A stretch of 64,000 bases of DNA, from assembly GCF_016924665.1 (NCBI RefSeq), contig NZ_JAFFJT010000023.1, positions 124,001 through 188,000 on the forward strand, given 5' to 3'. Below, piece by piece: positions 8,821-18,419 of the stretch; position 1 is the stretch's first letter; every line of letters starts with the position of its first letter. The position numbers and the translations under genes were made by a program. A model generated the notes under the pieces. It worked only from the letters and a program-made list of their open reading frames with translations. It did no database searches and was not told where the DNA came from. The DNA comes from Nocardioides sp. SYSU D00038. Lineage in GTDB: Bacteria; Actinomycetota; Actinomycetes; Propionibacteriales; Nocardioidaceae.

Positions 8821-9503
8821 GCAGCACCGCCGACCCGATGGTCGCCGCGCGCGGCCTCACCCGCACCTACGGCACCGCCGCCGCCCCCGTCCCCGCGCTG
8901 CACGACGCCTCGCTGGACGTGGCGCCCGGCGAGATGCTCGCCGTGGTGGGCCGCTCGGGGTCGGGCAAGACCACGCTGCTCAACCTGCTCGGCGGCCTCG
9001 ACCGGCCCGACGCGGGGACGGTGCGGGTCGACGGCACCGAGGTCACCGCGCTCGACGAGGAGGGCCTGAGCACGTTGCGACGCGACACGATCTCCTACGT
9101 CTTCCAGACCTTCGGCCTCCTGCCCGCCCTGACCGCCGCCGAGAACGTCGGCGTGCCGCTGCGGCTGCGGCGTACGCCGGTCGCCGAGCGCGAGCAGCGC
9201 GTCGCCCTGCTGCTCGACCTCGTGGGTCTGGCCGACCACGCGCTGCAACGGCCGGAGGAGCTGTCCGGCGGCCAGCAGCAGCGGGTCGCCATCGCCCGGG
9301 CGCTCGCCGGGTCGCCGCGGGTGCTGCTGGCCGACGAGCCCACCGGCCAGCTCGACACCGAGACCGGGCTGGGGGTGATGTCACTGCTGCGCGCGGTCGT
9401 GGAGTCGGAGGGGGTCACCGCCGTGGTGGCGACGCACGACGCGGTGCTGCTGGCGCTCGCCGACCGGGTCGTGACGATCTCGGACGGCCGGGTCGACGGC
9501 TGA
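8817..9503 (+). CDS. ABC transporter ATPase, MacB/LolD type (intact)
   Basis: A 228-residue ATPase with Walker A GRSGSGKTT near residue 42, Q-loop (YVFQTFGLLP), signature LSGGQQQRVAIARAL, Walker B VLLADEPTGQLD and H-loop THD. The motif set is that of the LolD/MacB/FtsE group, which drives mechanotransmission through FtsX-like permeases rather than classic import. GTG at 8817 overlaps the stop of the frameshifted ATPase (GTGA). Ten bases separate it from the permease gene. In this operon it is the only ATPase with an uninterrupted frame, so it alone could power the two permeases. Confidence 0.93.
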   Translation: MSSTADPMVAARGLTRTYGTAAAPVPALHDASLDVAPGEMLAVVGRSGSGKTTLLNLLGGLDRPDAGTVRVDGTEVTALDEEGLSTLRRDTISYVFQTFGLLPALTAAENVGVPLRLRRTPVAEREQRVALLLDLVGLADHALQRPEELSGGQQQRVAIARALAGSPRVLLADEPTGQLDTETGLGVMSLLRAVVESEGVTAVVATHDAVLLALADRVVTISDGRVDG

Positions 9504-9512
9504 GGCGGACGG

Positions 9513-12500
9513 ATGCTCTTCCTGGCGCTGCGCCGAGCAGTCGTGCAGCGACGGCTGCTGGGTGCCGTGGTCGCGCTGGTCGCGATCGCGGGCACGCTGG
9601 TGGGGACGTGCGCGCTGGTGCTCGACGTGACGCAGGACCGTGCCTTCCGCGAGGCGGTCCAGCGGTCCGATCCCGACCAGCTGGGGGTGACGGCCTTCCT
9701 CGTCGACCTCGACGGTCGCGAGGCCACAGCGGCGCAGGAGGCGGCCGCGCAGGTGGTCGACGACGTGCTCGCCCCGATGCGTCCGAGGCGGGAGACCACA
9801 GTCACCTCGCGGCTGCGGCGGCTCGCGGCGGACGGAGCACGTCCCGGCAGCCAGGCGTACCTCGTGGCGACCGACGCCCTGGCGCACCGGGCGGACCTGA
9901 CGACCGGCCGCTGGCCCGCGCCGCCCGCGACGACCGCGCGAGCCGGCGGCCGCGCGGAGGCCGTGGTACCGGACACGACGGCTCGCGTGCTCGGGCTCGA
10001 GGTCGGTGACCGGGTGGAGCTGGGCGAGGAGCGCGGCCTCGGTGGGGTCGACACCGTCGTCCGGGTGGTGGTGGTCGGCATCTTCCGTCCGCGGGCCGTC
10101 CTGGAGTGGGACCGCGACCCGCTCGAGGGTGCGGGCTTCTCCCCCGCCTACAGCGACGGCCTCGAAGCCGCTCCGACCTACGGCCCCTTCGTCGTCGACG
10201 AGCAGGCACTCCTCGGCAGCGGGTCGTCGATCAACGCGCTGCGCGTCACCGCCCACCCCGCGCTCGACCTGGCCGACGACGCCTCGCTGCGGCGGGCCGA
10301 GCATCTGCTCGCCGACGCGCCGGGCCTGCTGTCGGCCCGGGTCGGCGACCGGGCCCGGCTCACCCGGCTGGGGTCCGACCTGCCCGCCGCGCTGTCGCAC
10401 CTGCACGCTCAGCGGGCGAGCACCCGGTCGACGGTCCTCGTGGTGCTGCTGCTCGGTACGGCGCTGGCCCTCGCGGCGGCCCTCCTGACCGGCCGACTCG
10501 TCGGCTCCGTCCGCGAGGACGAGCGCGACCTGCTCGTCGCGATGGGACTCGGTCGTCGGCAGCAGGTCTGCGTCGCCGCCGTCGAGGCCGCCCTGCTCGC
10601 GGTGCTCGCCGGCGGGCTCGCGGTGCCTGCCGCGGCGCTCCTCCACTCGCGGCTCACCCACCGCGACGACCTCTCCGCGGCAGGGCTCCAGCAGGGACCG
10701 ACCGTCACCGGGGCGCTGGTGCTCGCGGTGCTGGGCACCGCCGCCGTGCTCACCGCGACGCTGGTGACGTCCGCGAGCCGGCCGCGAGCCGCGGCCGACC
10801 CCTCGCCACGCGGACGGCTCGCCCGCCGCGCTCGACCTGCTCCTCCTCGTCGCCGCGGCGGTCGCCTGGTGGCAGCTGCGCGGGCAGCCCGCGTCCGGCG
10901 GTGCCGGCGACGTCGTCGTCACGACGGCGCCGGTCCTCTGCCTCGCCGCGCTGACCGTGCTCGGCGTACGGCTCGTGCCGGTGCTGCTGGGCTGGGCCGC
11001 GACGGCGGCCGGCCGGTCGCGCGGCCTGGTGCTGCCGCTGGCCGCGCAGCAGGCGGCGCGGCGCGTCCACGCCGCGACCGCGATGGTGCTGGTCGCCGCC
11101 GCGGTCGCCGCCGCGGTGTTCGCGCTGGCCCTGCGGACCACGTGGGACCGCTCGCAGCAGGACCAGGCCGCGCTGCGGGTCGGCACCGACCTCGCCCTCA
11201 CCCTGCCGGCTCCGGCCGAGCTCCCCGACGCCCGCCGGGTCGAGGCGGCGGCCGGCCAGGCACCGGGCGCGGTCGTCTCGCCGGTCATCCACCGACCCCT
11301 GGCCCTGGGTCGCTACGTCGGCCCGCAGGGGGCGCGTCCGGTGCTGGTCGCCGTCGACTCCCGGCAGGCGGGGGCGCTGCTCCGCGGCCGCCTCGACCCC
11401 GGCGCCACGTGGGCCGGGGTCGGCGGCGCGCTTGCCTCCGACCGGGCACCTGAGGGCATCCCCCTCCCCGACGACGGCGACGGCGTGCTGCTGCGCGGGC
11501 GGGGACCGGCCGGGACGTCCCTCAGCGCGAGGGTGACGGCGGTGCTCCAGGACCGGAACGGCTTCCGGGCGGCGGTCCCCGCCGGCGAGCTCCCCCTCGA
11601 CGGCGAGTCCCACCCGCTGGAGTGGTCGACGGCTCCCGGTGACGGTCTGGCGCTCGTCGCCCTGCGACTCGAGCTCGACGGCGCGACCGGCACCGAGCCG
11701 GGGGCCGCGACGGCCGGCCCGGCCACGCTGCGCGCGACGTTGACCATCCCGACCACGGTTGCCGGGGACGACGCGGGCCGCGACGACCCGCCGTGGCAGC
11801 TGCTCCCGCTGCAGCAGCAAGACCCCGTGAGCTCGGCCGTGGCGGAGCTGCGCGCGACGAGCGTCGGCACCCTGCTGCGGACGTCCGTGGAGGTGGACCT
11901 CGAGTACTTCGGCTACACGGGAGCCGACGTGCTCGCGACCGTCCTCGCCGCGCCACCGCTCGTGCCGGTCGCCGTCTCGCAGGACCTCGTCGAGGCGGTC
12001 GGCGCGGACGTCGGCGACGAGCTCGCGGCCGTCGTGGGCGACACCGCGCTGCCCCTGGAGGTGGTGGCCGTCGTGCCCCACGTCCCGTCGGCGCCGGGCC
12101 AGGTCGCCGTCCTCGCCGATGCCGACACGCTCTCGCGCGCGCTCATCGAGGCCGGACGTCTCGACCCCGTGGTCGACGCGTGGTGGGTGTCCGACGGATC
12201 GGACGCCACCGTGGCGGCCCTGGGGTCGGCCGGGCTGGGCACCGTCACCACGCGCGACGGCGTGGCGGCCGAGCTCGCCCGTGGCCCCCTGCGGGTCGCG
12301 GTGCCCACCGCCGTCCTCGTCCTGCTGACCCTCGCCGGGGCGCTGTTCCTCGCCGCCGTGGTGCTCGTGGTCGGCGCCGACCGGTCCCGGGCGTCGGTGG
12401 CGGTGGCCCGCCTCCGCGCGCTGGGTGCGTCGCGGCGCGACGCCGCGCGGCTGCTGCTCGCCGAGCACCTCCTGCTCCTGCTGCCGCTGGCCCTCGTCGG

Positions 12501-12723
12501 TGCGCTCCTCGGGGCGGTGGCGACCGTGCTCGTCGCGCCGCACCTCGTCCGCTCCGACGTGGGCGCGGCACCCGTCCCGGCCCCCGCCGTGGCCTGGTCG
12601 TGGCCGGGCGAGCTGGCCGTGGTCGGCGGGCTGGTGCTGGGGGCGCTCGCGGTGACGTGGGTGCTCACCACGCTCCTCGCCCGGGGTGCCCCGCCCTCGC
12701 ACCTCCGGGACGGTACGCCGTGA
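9513..12723 (+). pseudogene. FtsX-like ABC permease, frameshifted
   Basis: A large FtsX/MacB-type permease with an N-terminal TM helix (residues ~14-36), a long extracytoplasmic part, and TM bundles near residues 305-425. The frame from 9513 reads well to about TSASRPRAAADPS (near 10800), then turns into arginine/proline-rich shadow sequence. The real protein resumes one base over (LDLLLLVAAAVAWW from 10831) and runs to 12723, with a second periplasmic domain and final helices including ARLRALGASRRDAARLL. One surplus base between about 10795 and 10832 explains it; removing it gives about 1069 residues. This is the second lesion in one operon. It overlaps the next permease by 4 bp (GTGA at 12720). 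Confidence 0.83.
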
Positions 12724-15383
12724 CGGGGTCGGTGGGGCTGCACCTGCCCACGGTCCGCGGGCGGTTGCGTGCCGACCGGTGGCTGCTGCTCCTCGTCGCC
12801 GCGGTCGTGGGCGTGACCGTGGCCCTGGTGGGTGCCGTGCCACCCGTCGGCGAGCGGGCCGCCGACCGGGCGATGGCTGCCGCCGTGCGCGACGCCGGCC
12901 AGCGGGGCACCGTGGTGGCGACCCTGCCGCAGTGGTACGACGACCCCGCGGGCAAGACCCGCGACTCCGGCACGGCCACGCAGCTGCGCCAGGACGCCCA
13001 CTTGGTGCGCGAGGCCATGCCCCGCGACCTCGCACAGGTGCTGCGGCCCGGGGTCGTGTCGGTCACGACGACCTCGCTGCAGCTCCTCGACGCCGGCCCG
13101 GGCCGCTACCTGCAGCTCGCCTTCGTCGAGGCCGCGGACGGCGGGCCGCGCGTGTCGTACACGCAGGGCGGACCCCCGCGGGCGGCGCCCGCGGGGCGTG
13201 GGCAGCCGCCGGTGCAGGTGGCGGTGTCTGCGGCCGCGGCGCGCGCCCTCGACCTGGAGGTGGGCGACCGCATCGCCACCCGCGACGAGCACGGTCGGTC
13301 CGTGGACGTCGAGGTCAGCGGCGCCTTCGAGCCGGGCGACGAGGGCGACGAGGTGTGGCAGGTCGCCGCGCCGCTGCTGCACCCCACCACCGGCGGCTCC
13401 GGGACCGAGCGGCGCACCTCCGCTGCGGCCCTCGTCTCCCCCGAGTCGCTGCCCGACCTCCGGCTGGCCCTCCCGGGTGACGCGCTGCGCCGGCGCGTCG
13501 TGTTCGCGCCCGAGGCAGCGGCGGTGACCTGGCGTCGCTCGGCGTCGGTCGAGCGGACGGTCGCGACCCTGCAGTCGGGCGCCGCGCTGGGCCTCGGCGA
13601 GACGACCTGGGACAGCCTGCTCGGCACCGTGGTGCGGAACGGACGGGCGCAGGTCCGCGCCGCGCAGGGACAGGCGCAGGTGCTGCTCGTCGGGTCGCTC
13701 GTCACAGCCGGGCTGGTGCTCGTGCTCGCCGGCCGGCTGCTGGTCCGCCGGCGCACCGGGTCGTTGCGGGGGGCGCGCGAGCGGGGCGCGGGGCTGCCCG
13801 GTATCGCCGCCGAGCTCGTCGTGGAGTCGCTGCTGGTCGCAGCGCTGGGCGCCGCGACCGGCCTGGCCGTCGTGCGACTGGTCGCGGGATCCGTGGGGTG
13901 GGCCTGGTCGGTGCCCGTGCTCGTGGTGGCGACGGTCGCGCCCGCCGTGCTCGGGGTCGCCGCCGCCGACGCACCGACCTTCCGGGTGCCGGCCAACCGG
14001 TCGGCACGCCGCACGCGGGCGCGAGCGGCGCAGCTGCGGCGGCTCGGCCTGGAGCTCACCGTGCTGGCGGCGGCCGCGCTGTCCGTCGCGGCGCTGCGCC
14101 AGCGCGGGGTGGTGGGCGACGGTGCCGGCGGCGGCGACCTGACGGCCGCCGGCGCGGTGACGTGGGTGCCGCTGGCGGGTGCGGTGGTGCTGGTCCGCCT
14201 CGCGCCGCCGGCGCTGCGCTGGATGCTCCGCAGGACGCGCCGCGCGGTCGGTGCGGGTCCGCTCCTCGTCGCCGCCCGCCTGGTCAGGTCGGGCACCCGG
14301 GCCCTGCCGGTGCTGGCCGTCGTGGTGGCCGTCTCGGCGACCACCTTCGGGGCCGCCCTGGCCGTCACCCTCCACGACGGCCAGGCCGAGGGTGCCCGGT
14401 CGGTCGTCGGTGGCGACGCGCGCCTCGACGCCCGGCCCGACCCGACCCTGGCGAGCGTCGCCCGCGAGGTCGCCGACGCCACCGGCGTGCGTGCGGCCGC
14501 GGCGGTGCGGATCGAGGACGGCGTCCGGGTCTCGGCCCACGGCGGCTCGGCGTTCGTCCGGCTGGCCGTGGTCGACGCCGCGGCCTACGACCGGCTCCTG
14601 CGCGCGAGCGAGCTGCCCGACGCACCCCGACTGACCCGGCTGCGGCCGACGACGGCTGAGCGGGTGCCGGCGCTGCTCCGGGGTGGCCCCGAGGGTCTTC
14701 GCGACGATCCGACCCTGCGGTGGGAGGACGCCAGCGTCCCGCTACAGGTCGTCGGCACCGCCCCCGACGTCGGGGGCTCGACCGATCCCGTCTTGGTCGT
14801 GGACGCCGAGGCCCTGGCCGCGGCCGGGGTCGCCGCCGCGCCCGATGCCGTCTGGGCCGTCGGCCCCGGCGCCGCGCGGGCCCTCGACGCAGCCGCGGCG
14901 CGGACCCCCGGGAGTGCGGTGACGACGTACGCCGCCGAGCTGGAGCGGCGGCGCGGAGCCGCCCTGCCCTCGGCGATGGTCCGCCTGGCGACGGCGTCGG
15001 GCGCGGTGCTCGTGGTCCTGGCGCTGCTGGCGGTCGCGCTGGCGACGTCCGTCGACGCGCCGGCCCGGACCACGGCGCTCGGCAGGTTGCGGGCCCTCGG
15101 GGCTTCCGACCGCGACCTGCGCCGCACGCTCCTCGGCGAGGTCGTCACCCCGGTGCTGGTCGCGGCGTCGGCGGGGCTGGTGATCGGCGTCGGATGCGCC
15201 TGGACCTTGCTCGCGTCGCTCTCCCTGGACAACCTGACCGGCGCACCGGAGCCACCGGGGCCGGTGGTGCCGTGGTGGACCGCCGGCTCCGTGGTGCTGT
15301 TGTCAGGCTGTGCCGTGACCCTCGCCCTGCTCGACTGGCACCGGGTGCGACGGACGCCGCTCGCCCGCCTGCTGCGGACCTGA
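12720..15383 (+). CDS. FtsX-like ABC permease (intact)
   Basis: An 887-residue permease. It has one N-terminal TM helix (residues ~18-38), an extracytoplasmic domain to ~310, a cluster of helices to ~560, a second extracytoplasmic domain with alternating alanine-rich segments, and three C-terminal helices. The conserved cytoplasmic coupling motif GRLRALGASDRDLRRTLLGE lies near residues 785-804. GTG at 12720 overlaps the previous stop. Such proteins with MacB/LolD ATPases move lipoproteins, peptides or antibiotics across the envelope, or transmit force to periplasmic partners; no substrate is evident. It is the last gene of the operon and its frame is open throughout. Confidence 0.88.
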   Translation: MTGSVGLHLPTVRGRLRADRWLLLLVAAVVGVTVALVGAVPPVGERAADRAMAAAVRDAGQRGTVVATLPQWYDDPAGKTRDSGTATQLRQDAHLVREAMPRDLAQVLRPGVVSVTTTSLQLLDAGPGRYLQLAFVEAADGGPRVSYTQGGPPRAAPAGRGQPPVQVAVSAAAARALDLEVGDRIATRDEHGRSVDVEVSGAFEPGDEGDEVWQVAAPLLHPTTGGSGTERRTSAAALVSPESLPDLRLALPGDALRRRVVFAPEAAAVTWRRSASVERTVATLQSGAALGLGETTWDSLLGTVVRNGRAQVRAAQGQAQVLLVGSLVTAGLVLVLAGRLLVRRRTGSLRGARERGAGLPGIAAELVVESLLVAALGAATGLAVVRLVAGSVGWAWSVPVLVVATVAPAVLGVAAADAPTFRVPANRSARRTRARAAQLRRLGLELTVLAAAALSVAALRQRGVVGDGAGGGDLTAAGAVTWVPLAGAVVLVRLAPPALRWMLRRTRRAVGAGPLLVAARLVRSGTRALPVLAVVVAVSATTFGAALAVTLHDGQAEGARSVVGGDARLDARPDPTLASVAREVADATGVRAAAAVRIEDGVRVSAHGGSAFVRLAVVDAAAYDRLLRASELPDAPRLTRLRPTTAERVPALLRGGPEGLRDDPTLRWEDASVPLQVVGTAPDVGGSTDPVLVVDAEALAAAGVAAAPDAVWAVGPGAARALDAAAARTPGSAVTTYAAELERRRGAALPSAMVRLATASGAVLVVLALLAVALATSVDAPARTTALGRLRALGASDRDLRRTLLGEVVTPVLVAASAGLVIGVGCAWTLLASLSLDNLTGAPEPPGPVVPWWTAGSVVLLSGCAVTLALLDWHRVRRTPLARLLRT

Positions 15384-15505
15384 CGGTGTCTACCGCGCCC
15401 AAGCGCACAGTGGCGAGCAGGCGTCAGCGCCGGGAGGCCTGGTCAGGGCCGGTTGAGGCCCTAGACTCGCGCCCGTCCCGCGTACGAGTCACGGAGGAGC
15501 CCCCG

Positions 15506-15658
15506 ATGCGTGCCGCCCTCCGAGCAGTCCCCGGCCTGTACTGGCTGGCCCTGATCTGGACGCTCCTGGCCCACTGGGCGGAGGACCGCCGCGGTGTCTA
15601 CATCGCGATGTTCTGCCTCCTGCTGGGCACGGTCCAGCTCTTCCGACGACCCTCCTGA
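15506..15658 (+). CDS. Small membrane protein, unknown function
   Basis: A 50-residue protein from ATG 15506, preceded by a good ribosome binding site (ACGGAGGAGC). It has two hydrophobic stretches: residues 8-25 (VPGLYWLALIWTLLAHWA) and 32-45 (GVYIAMFCLLLGTV). A -10-like TAGACT lies at 15462-15467. I do not recognise the family. The strong RBS, own promoter-like element and membrane-protein composition make it more than a random frame. It stands alone between the FtsX operon and the Zur-boxed importer. Confidence 0.55.
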   Translation: MRAALRAVPGLYWLALIWTLLAHWAEDRRGVYIAMFCLLLGTVQLFRRPS

Positions 15659-15842
15659 GGCCTCGCCCGGCTGCGGTCGGGAGGGCGCGCGAGCCGGGCG
15701 ACGTGTGGAACACGAAGGGACGAACTCATCCGACGGCGATCGAGCGCCCCCTCGTGTCGTACTACGAACCGCTGGAGGGCTGGCCCGACCGGGCCTGACC
15801 TCGTGCTGCGGGTCGCGGCGCCCGCAAGACTGCCGGATCGCT

Positions 15843-15871
15843 TTGACAGTGAGAACCGTTATCACTACGGT
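15843..15871 (+). promoter_or_regulatory. Promoter TTGACA-N17-TACGGT with embedded Zur box
   Basis: A consensus -35 TTGACA (15843-15848) and -10 TACGGT (15866-15871) with the ideal 17-bp spacer stand 36 bp before the ATG of the importer's binding protein. The 15-mer TGAGAACCGTTATCA at 15850-15864 fills the spacer and is a near-perfect inverted repeat (GTGA-AA ... TT-TCAC) of the actinobacterial Zur type. Zn-Zur bound here would block RNA polymerase, so the importer should be expressed under zinc shortage. Confidence 0.82.
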
Positions 15872-15906
15872 GCCGCCATCCACCCAGCTCCCCGGAAGGC
15901 GCCTTG

Positions 15907-17454
15907 ATGCGAGCACTCCTGCGCACCCCCCTCACCGCCACCCTGACCGCGGGACTCCTCGCGGTCAGCGCCTGCGGCTCCGGCCCCGGCCGCGACGCGC
16001 CGTCCGACACGCTCCGGATCGCCGGGCCGTTCGAGGTGCACAGCCTCGACCCGACCGCGGACGGCGAGATCTTCACCCGCCTCGAGGTGACCGAGACCTT
16101 GGTGACCAGCGACCTCGAGGGCGAGCTGGCTCCCGGCCTGGCCACCGAGTGGGCCGCCGCCGACGGCAACACGCAGTGGCGGTTCGAGCTCGTGGACGGG
16201 GCGACGTTCCACGACGGCACGCCGGTGACGGCGGAGGCGGTCGTGGCGGCGGTCGAGCGGGCCGCCGCGGTCGAGGCCAGCCCGCTCGCCGAGATCCCGA
16301 TCGAGCGCATCGATGCCGAGGGATCGGCGATCACCTTCGAGCTCGAGCAGCCCAATCTCACGCTGCCCGCCGTGCTGACGCACTACAGCACCGCGATCCT
16401 CGCCCCCGCGTCGTACGACGAGCGCGACCAGGTCACGGAGGTGATCGGCACCGGCCCGTACGAGATCGAGGACATCGAGCTCCCGGCGTCGATCAGGACC
16501 ACGCGGTCCGACGAGTGGCGGGGCGAGGCGCCGGACGTCGAGAACGTGACGTTCCAGGCGGTCGGTCGGCCCGAGTCGCGAGCGCTGATGGCGACCAGCG
16601 ACCAGGCGGACGTCGTGTTCGGCCTCGAGCCGGCCGGCCGCCAGCGGGTCGAGGGCTCCGACGGGGTGCGGATGGAGTCGAGCCTGCAACCCCGGACCAT
16701 CCTGCTGAAGCTGAACGCCGACCACCCCGTCCTGGGCGACGTCCGGGTGCGGCGGGCGCTCAGCCTGGCCCTGGACCGGGAGGCGATGGCCGACGCGGTG
16801 CTGCGCGAGGAGGAGCTGGCGGCGACCCAGCTGCTGCCGCCGTCGCTGACCGCATGGCACCCCGAGCTCGAGCCGCTCACCCAGGACCAGGACCGGGCGC
16901 GCGCCCTGCTCGCCGAGGCCGGGTGGACCCCCGGAGCCGACGGCACCGTCCAGCGCGACGGCGAGCCCCTCGAGCTCGAGCTCCTCACCTACCCCGACCG
17001 CCCCGAGCTGCCGGCCCTCGCGACCGCGATCCAGGCCGCCCTGGCGGAGGTCGGCGTGCGCCTCGACGTGGAGGTGACGAACTCCAGCGAGATCCCCGCC
17101 GGTCAGGCCGACGGCAGCCTGCAGCTCGCGCTCATCGCGAAGCACTTCGCCCTGGTCTCCGACCCCCTGGTGGACGTGTCGACCGTCTTCGCCCCGGAGG
17201 GCAACGACTGGGGCGTCATGAACTGGCGCGACCCGCGGGTCGAGACCGCGATCGACGCGCTGCTGGCGGGCGCCCCCGAGGCCGAGGCCGCCAGGCACCG
17301 CGAGACGATCGTGCGGGTCGCCCAGGAGGAGCTGCCGCTCATCCCCGTGGCGTGGTACCGCATGAACGCCGCGGTGAGCGACCGGGTCGAGGGCTTCGTG
17401 ATGGACCCGCTGGAGACGACGTGGCGGATCACCGGGCTGACGTGGTCGTCGTGA
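15907..17454 (+). CDS. ABC importer substrate-binding lipoprotein (SBP_bac_5), Zur-boxed
   Basis: A 515-residue solute-binding protein of the peptide/nickel/opine family (cluster C). The N-terminus is a lipoprotein signal with lipobox VSAC (cysteine near residue 19). Family marks include the N-terminal LDPT, VDGATFHDGTPVTA and the GTGPYEI and VRRALSLALDREAMA segments. ATG 15907 is chosen; a TTG lies one codon earlier. The protein would be anchored outside the membrane and hand its ligand to the two permeases that follow with 4-bp overlaps. The Zur box in its promoter points to a zinc-linked ligand: a zincophore, an opine-type metallophore, or zinc-peptide complexes (inference). Few histidines are present, so free zinc binding is less likely. 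Confidence 0.88.
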   Translation: MRALLRTPLTATLTAGLLAVSACGSGPGRDAPSDTLRIAGPFEVHSLDPTADGEIFTRLEVTETLVTSDLEGELAPGLATEWAAADGNTQWRFELVDGATFHDGTPVTAEAVVAAVERAAAVEASPLAEIPIERIDAEGSAITFELEQPNLTLPAVLTHYSTAILAPASYDERDQVTEVIGTGPYEIEDIELPASIRTTRSDEWRGEAPDVENVTFQAVGRPESRALMATSDQADVVFGLEPAGRQRVEGSDGVRMESSLQPRTILLKLNADHPVLGDVRVRRALSLALDREAMADAVLREEELAATQLLPPSLTAWHPELEPLTQDQDRARALLAEAGWTPGADGTVQRDGEPLELELLTYPDRPELPALATAIQAALAEVGVRLDVEVTNSSEIPAGQADGSLQLALIAKHFALVSDPLVDVSTVFAPEGNDWGVMNWRDPRVETAIDALLAGAPEAEAARHRETIVRVAQEELPLIPVAWYRMNAAVSDRVEGFVMDPLETTWRITGLTWSS

Positions 17455-18419
17455 CCCCGCGCCGCAAGGAGCTCGCGCGCGTCCTGGCGCACCGGGGCGG
17501 CCAGGGACTCGGCGTGGCGGTGCTCGTCTCGGTGCTGTGCTTCCTGGTGGTGCGGACCCTCCCGGGGGACGCCGCCTACCGGATCGCGGCCGGGCGCTAC
17601 GGCTACGACCTGGTCGACCAGGAGGCCGCCGACGCGGTGCGGGCCGAGCTGGGCCTGGACCGGCCCGCCTGGCGACAGCTCGCCGACTGGCTGCTGGACC
17701 TGTTCCAGCTCGACCTCGGCCGGTCGCTGGTGACGTCGCGCCCGGTGGTCGAGGAGGTCGGCTACTACCTCCTCGGCACGCTCCAGCTCGCCGCCGTGTC
17801 GCTCGCCATCGCCATCGTCATCGGTGCCGGTGCCGGCGTGCTGGCCGCGCGACGGCCCGGTGGGCCGATGGACCGGTTGGCCACCGCCTGGGTGGCGTCG
17901 GTGCGGGCGGTGCCGCCGTTCCTGCTCGGCCTGCTGCTCGTCGTGGTCCTCTCCGCCCAGCTGGGTCTGCTGCCGGCGGTCGGACACGGCGGCGCAGCCA
18001 GCATCGTGCTGCCCGCGCTCACGCTCGGCATCGGCCTCTCCGGCCTGGTCGCCCGGATCACCAGGGACGCCGTCGTGGAGGTCCGCGCGTCGGCGTACGT
18101 GCAGTTCGCCCAGACCAAGGGGCTCCCGGAGCGCTGGGTGCTGGTGCGACACGTGGTCCGCAACGCCGCCGTCGTGCTGGTCCCCTACCTCGGCGTGCAG
18201 GCGGTGATCCTGATCGAGGGCGTGGTCGTCGTCGAGAGCCTGTTCTCCTGGCAGGGGCTGGGCCACGCGATGGTGCACGCGGTGTTCTGGCGTGACGTAC
18301 CGGTGCTCCAGGCGACCGCCCTCGTGCTCGCCCTGCTCATCGTCGCCGTCAACACGCTGGTCGACCTGGCCGTGCTGTGGCTCGACCCGCGCCCCCGTCG
18401 CCTGGAGGTCGCCGCATGA
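17451..18419 (+). CDS. ABC importer permease, DppB/NikB type
   Basis: A 322-residue inner-membrane permease with six predicted TM helices. The first lies near residues 22-41 (GLGVAVLVSVLCFLVVRTL), followed by the extracytoplasmic loop RIAAGRYG/ELGLDRPAWRQL typical of DppB-type proteins. The EAA coupling loop is seen around VEVRASAYVQFAQTKGLPE. GTG at 17451 overlaps the binding-protein stop by 4 bp, and the next permease overlaps by 4 bp. It would form the translocation pore together with the second permease. All five functional parts of the importer are in one transcription unit under the Zur-boxed promoter. Confidence 0.9.
   Translation: MTPRRKELARVLAHRGGQGLGVAVLVSVLCFLVVRTLPGDAAYRIAAGRYGYDLVDQEAADAVRAELGLDRPAWRQLADWLLDLFQLDLGRSLVTSRPVVEEVGYYLLGTLQLAAVSLAIAIVIGAGAGVLAARRPGGPMDRLATAWVASVRAVPPFLLGLLLVVVLSAQLGLLPAVGHGGAASIVLPALTLGIGLSGLVARITRDAVVEVRASAYVQFAQTKGLPERWVLVRHVVRNAAVVLVPYLGVQAVILIEGVVVVESLFSWQGLGHAMVHAVFWRDVPVLQATALVLALLIVAVNTLVDLAVLWLDPRPRRLEVAA

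Noticed and set aside
15461..15916. A 151-residue minus-strand frame in the gap before the importer
   Set aside because: Its start lies over the Zur-boxed promoter, its composition is Arg/Ser-rich, and it overlaps the better supported small membrane protein.
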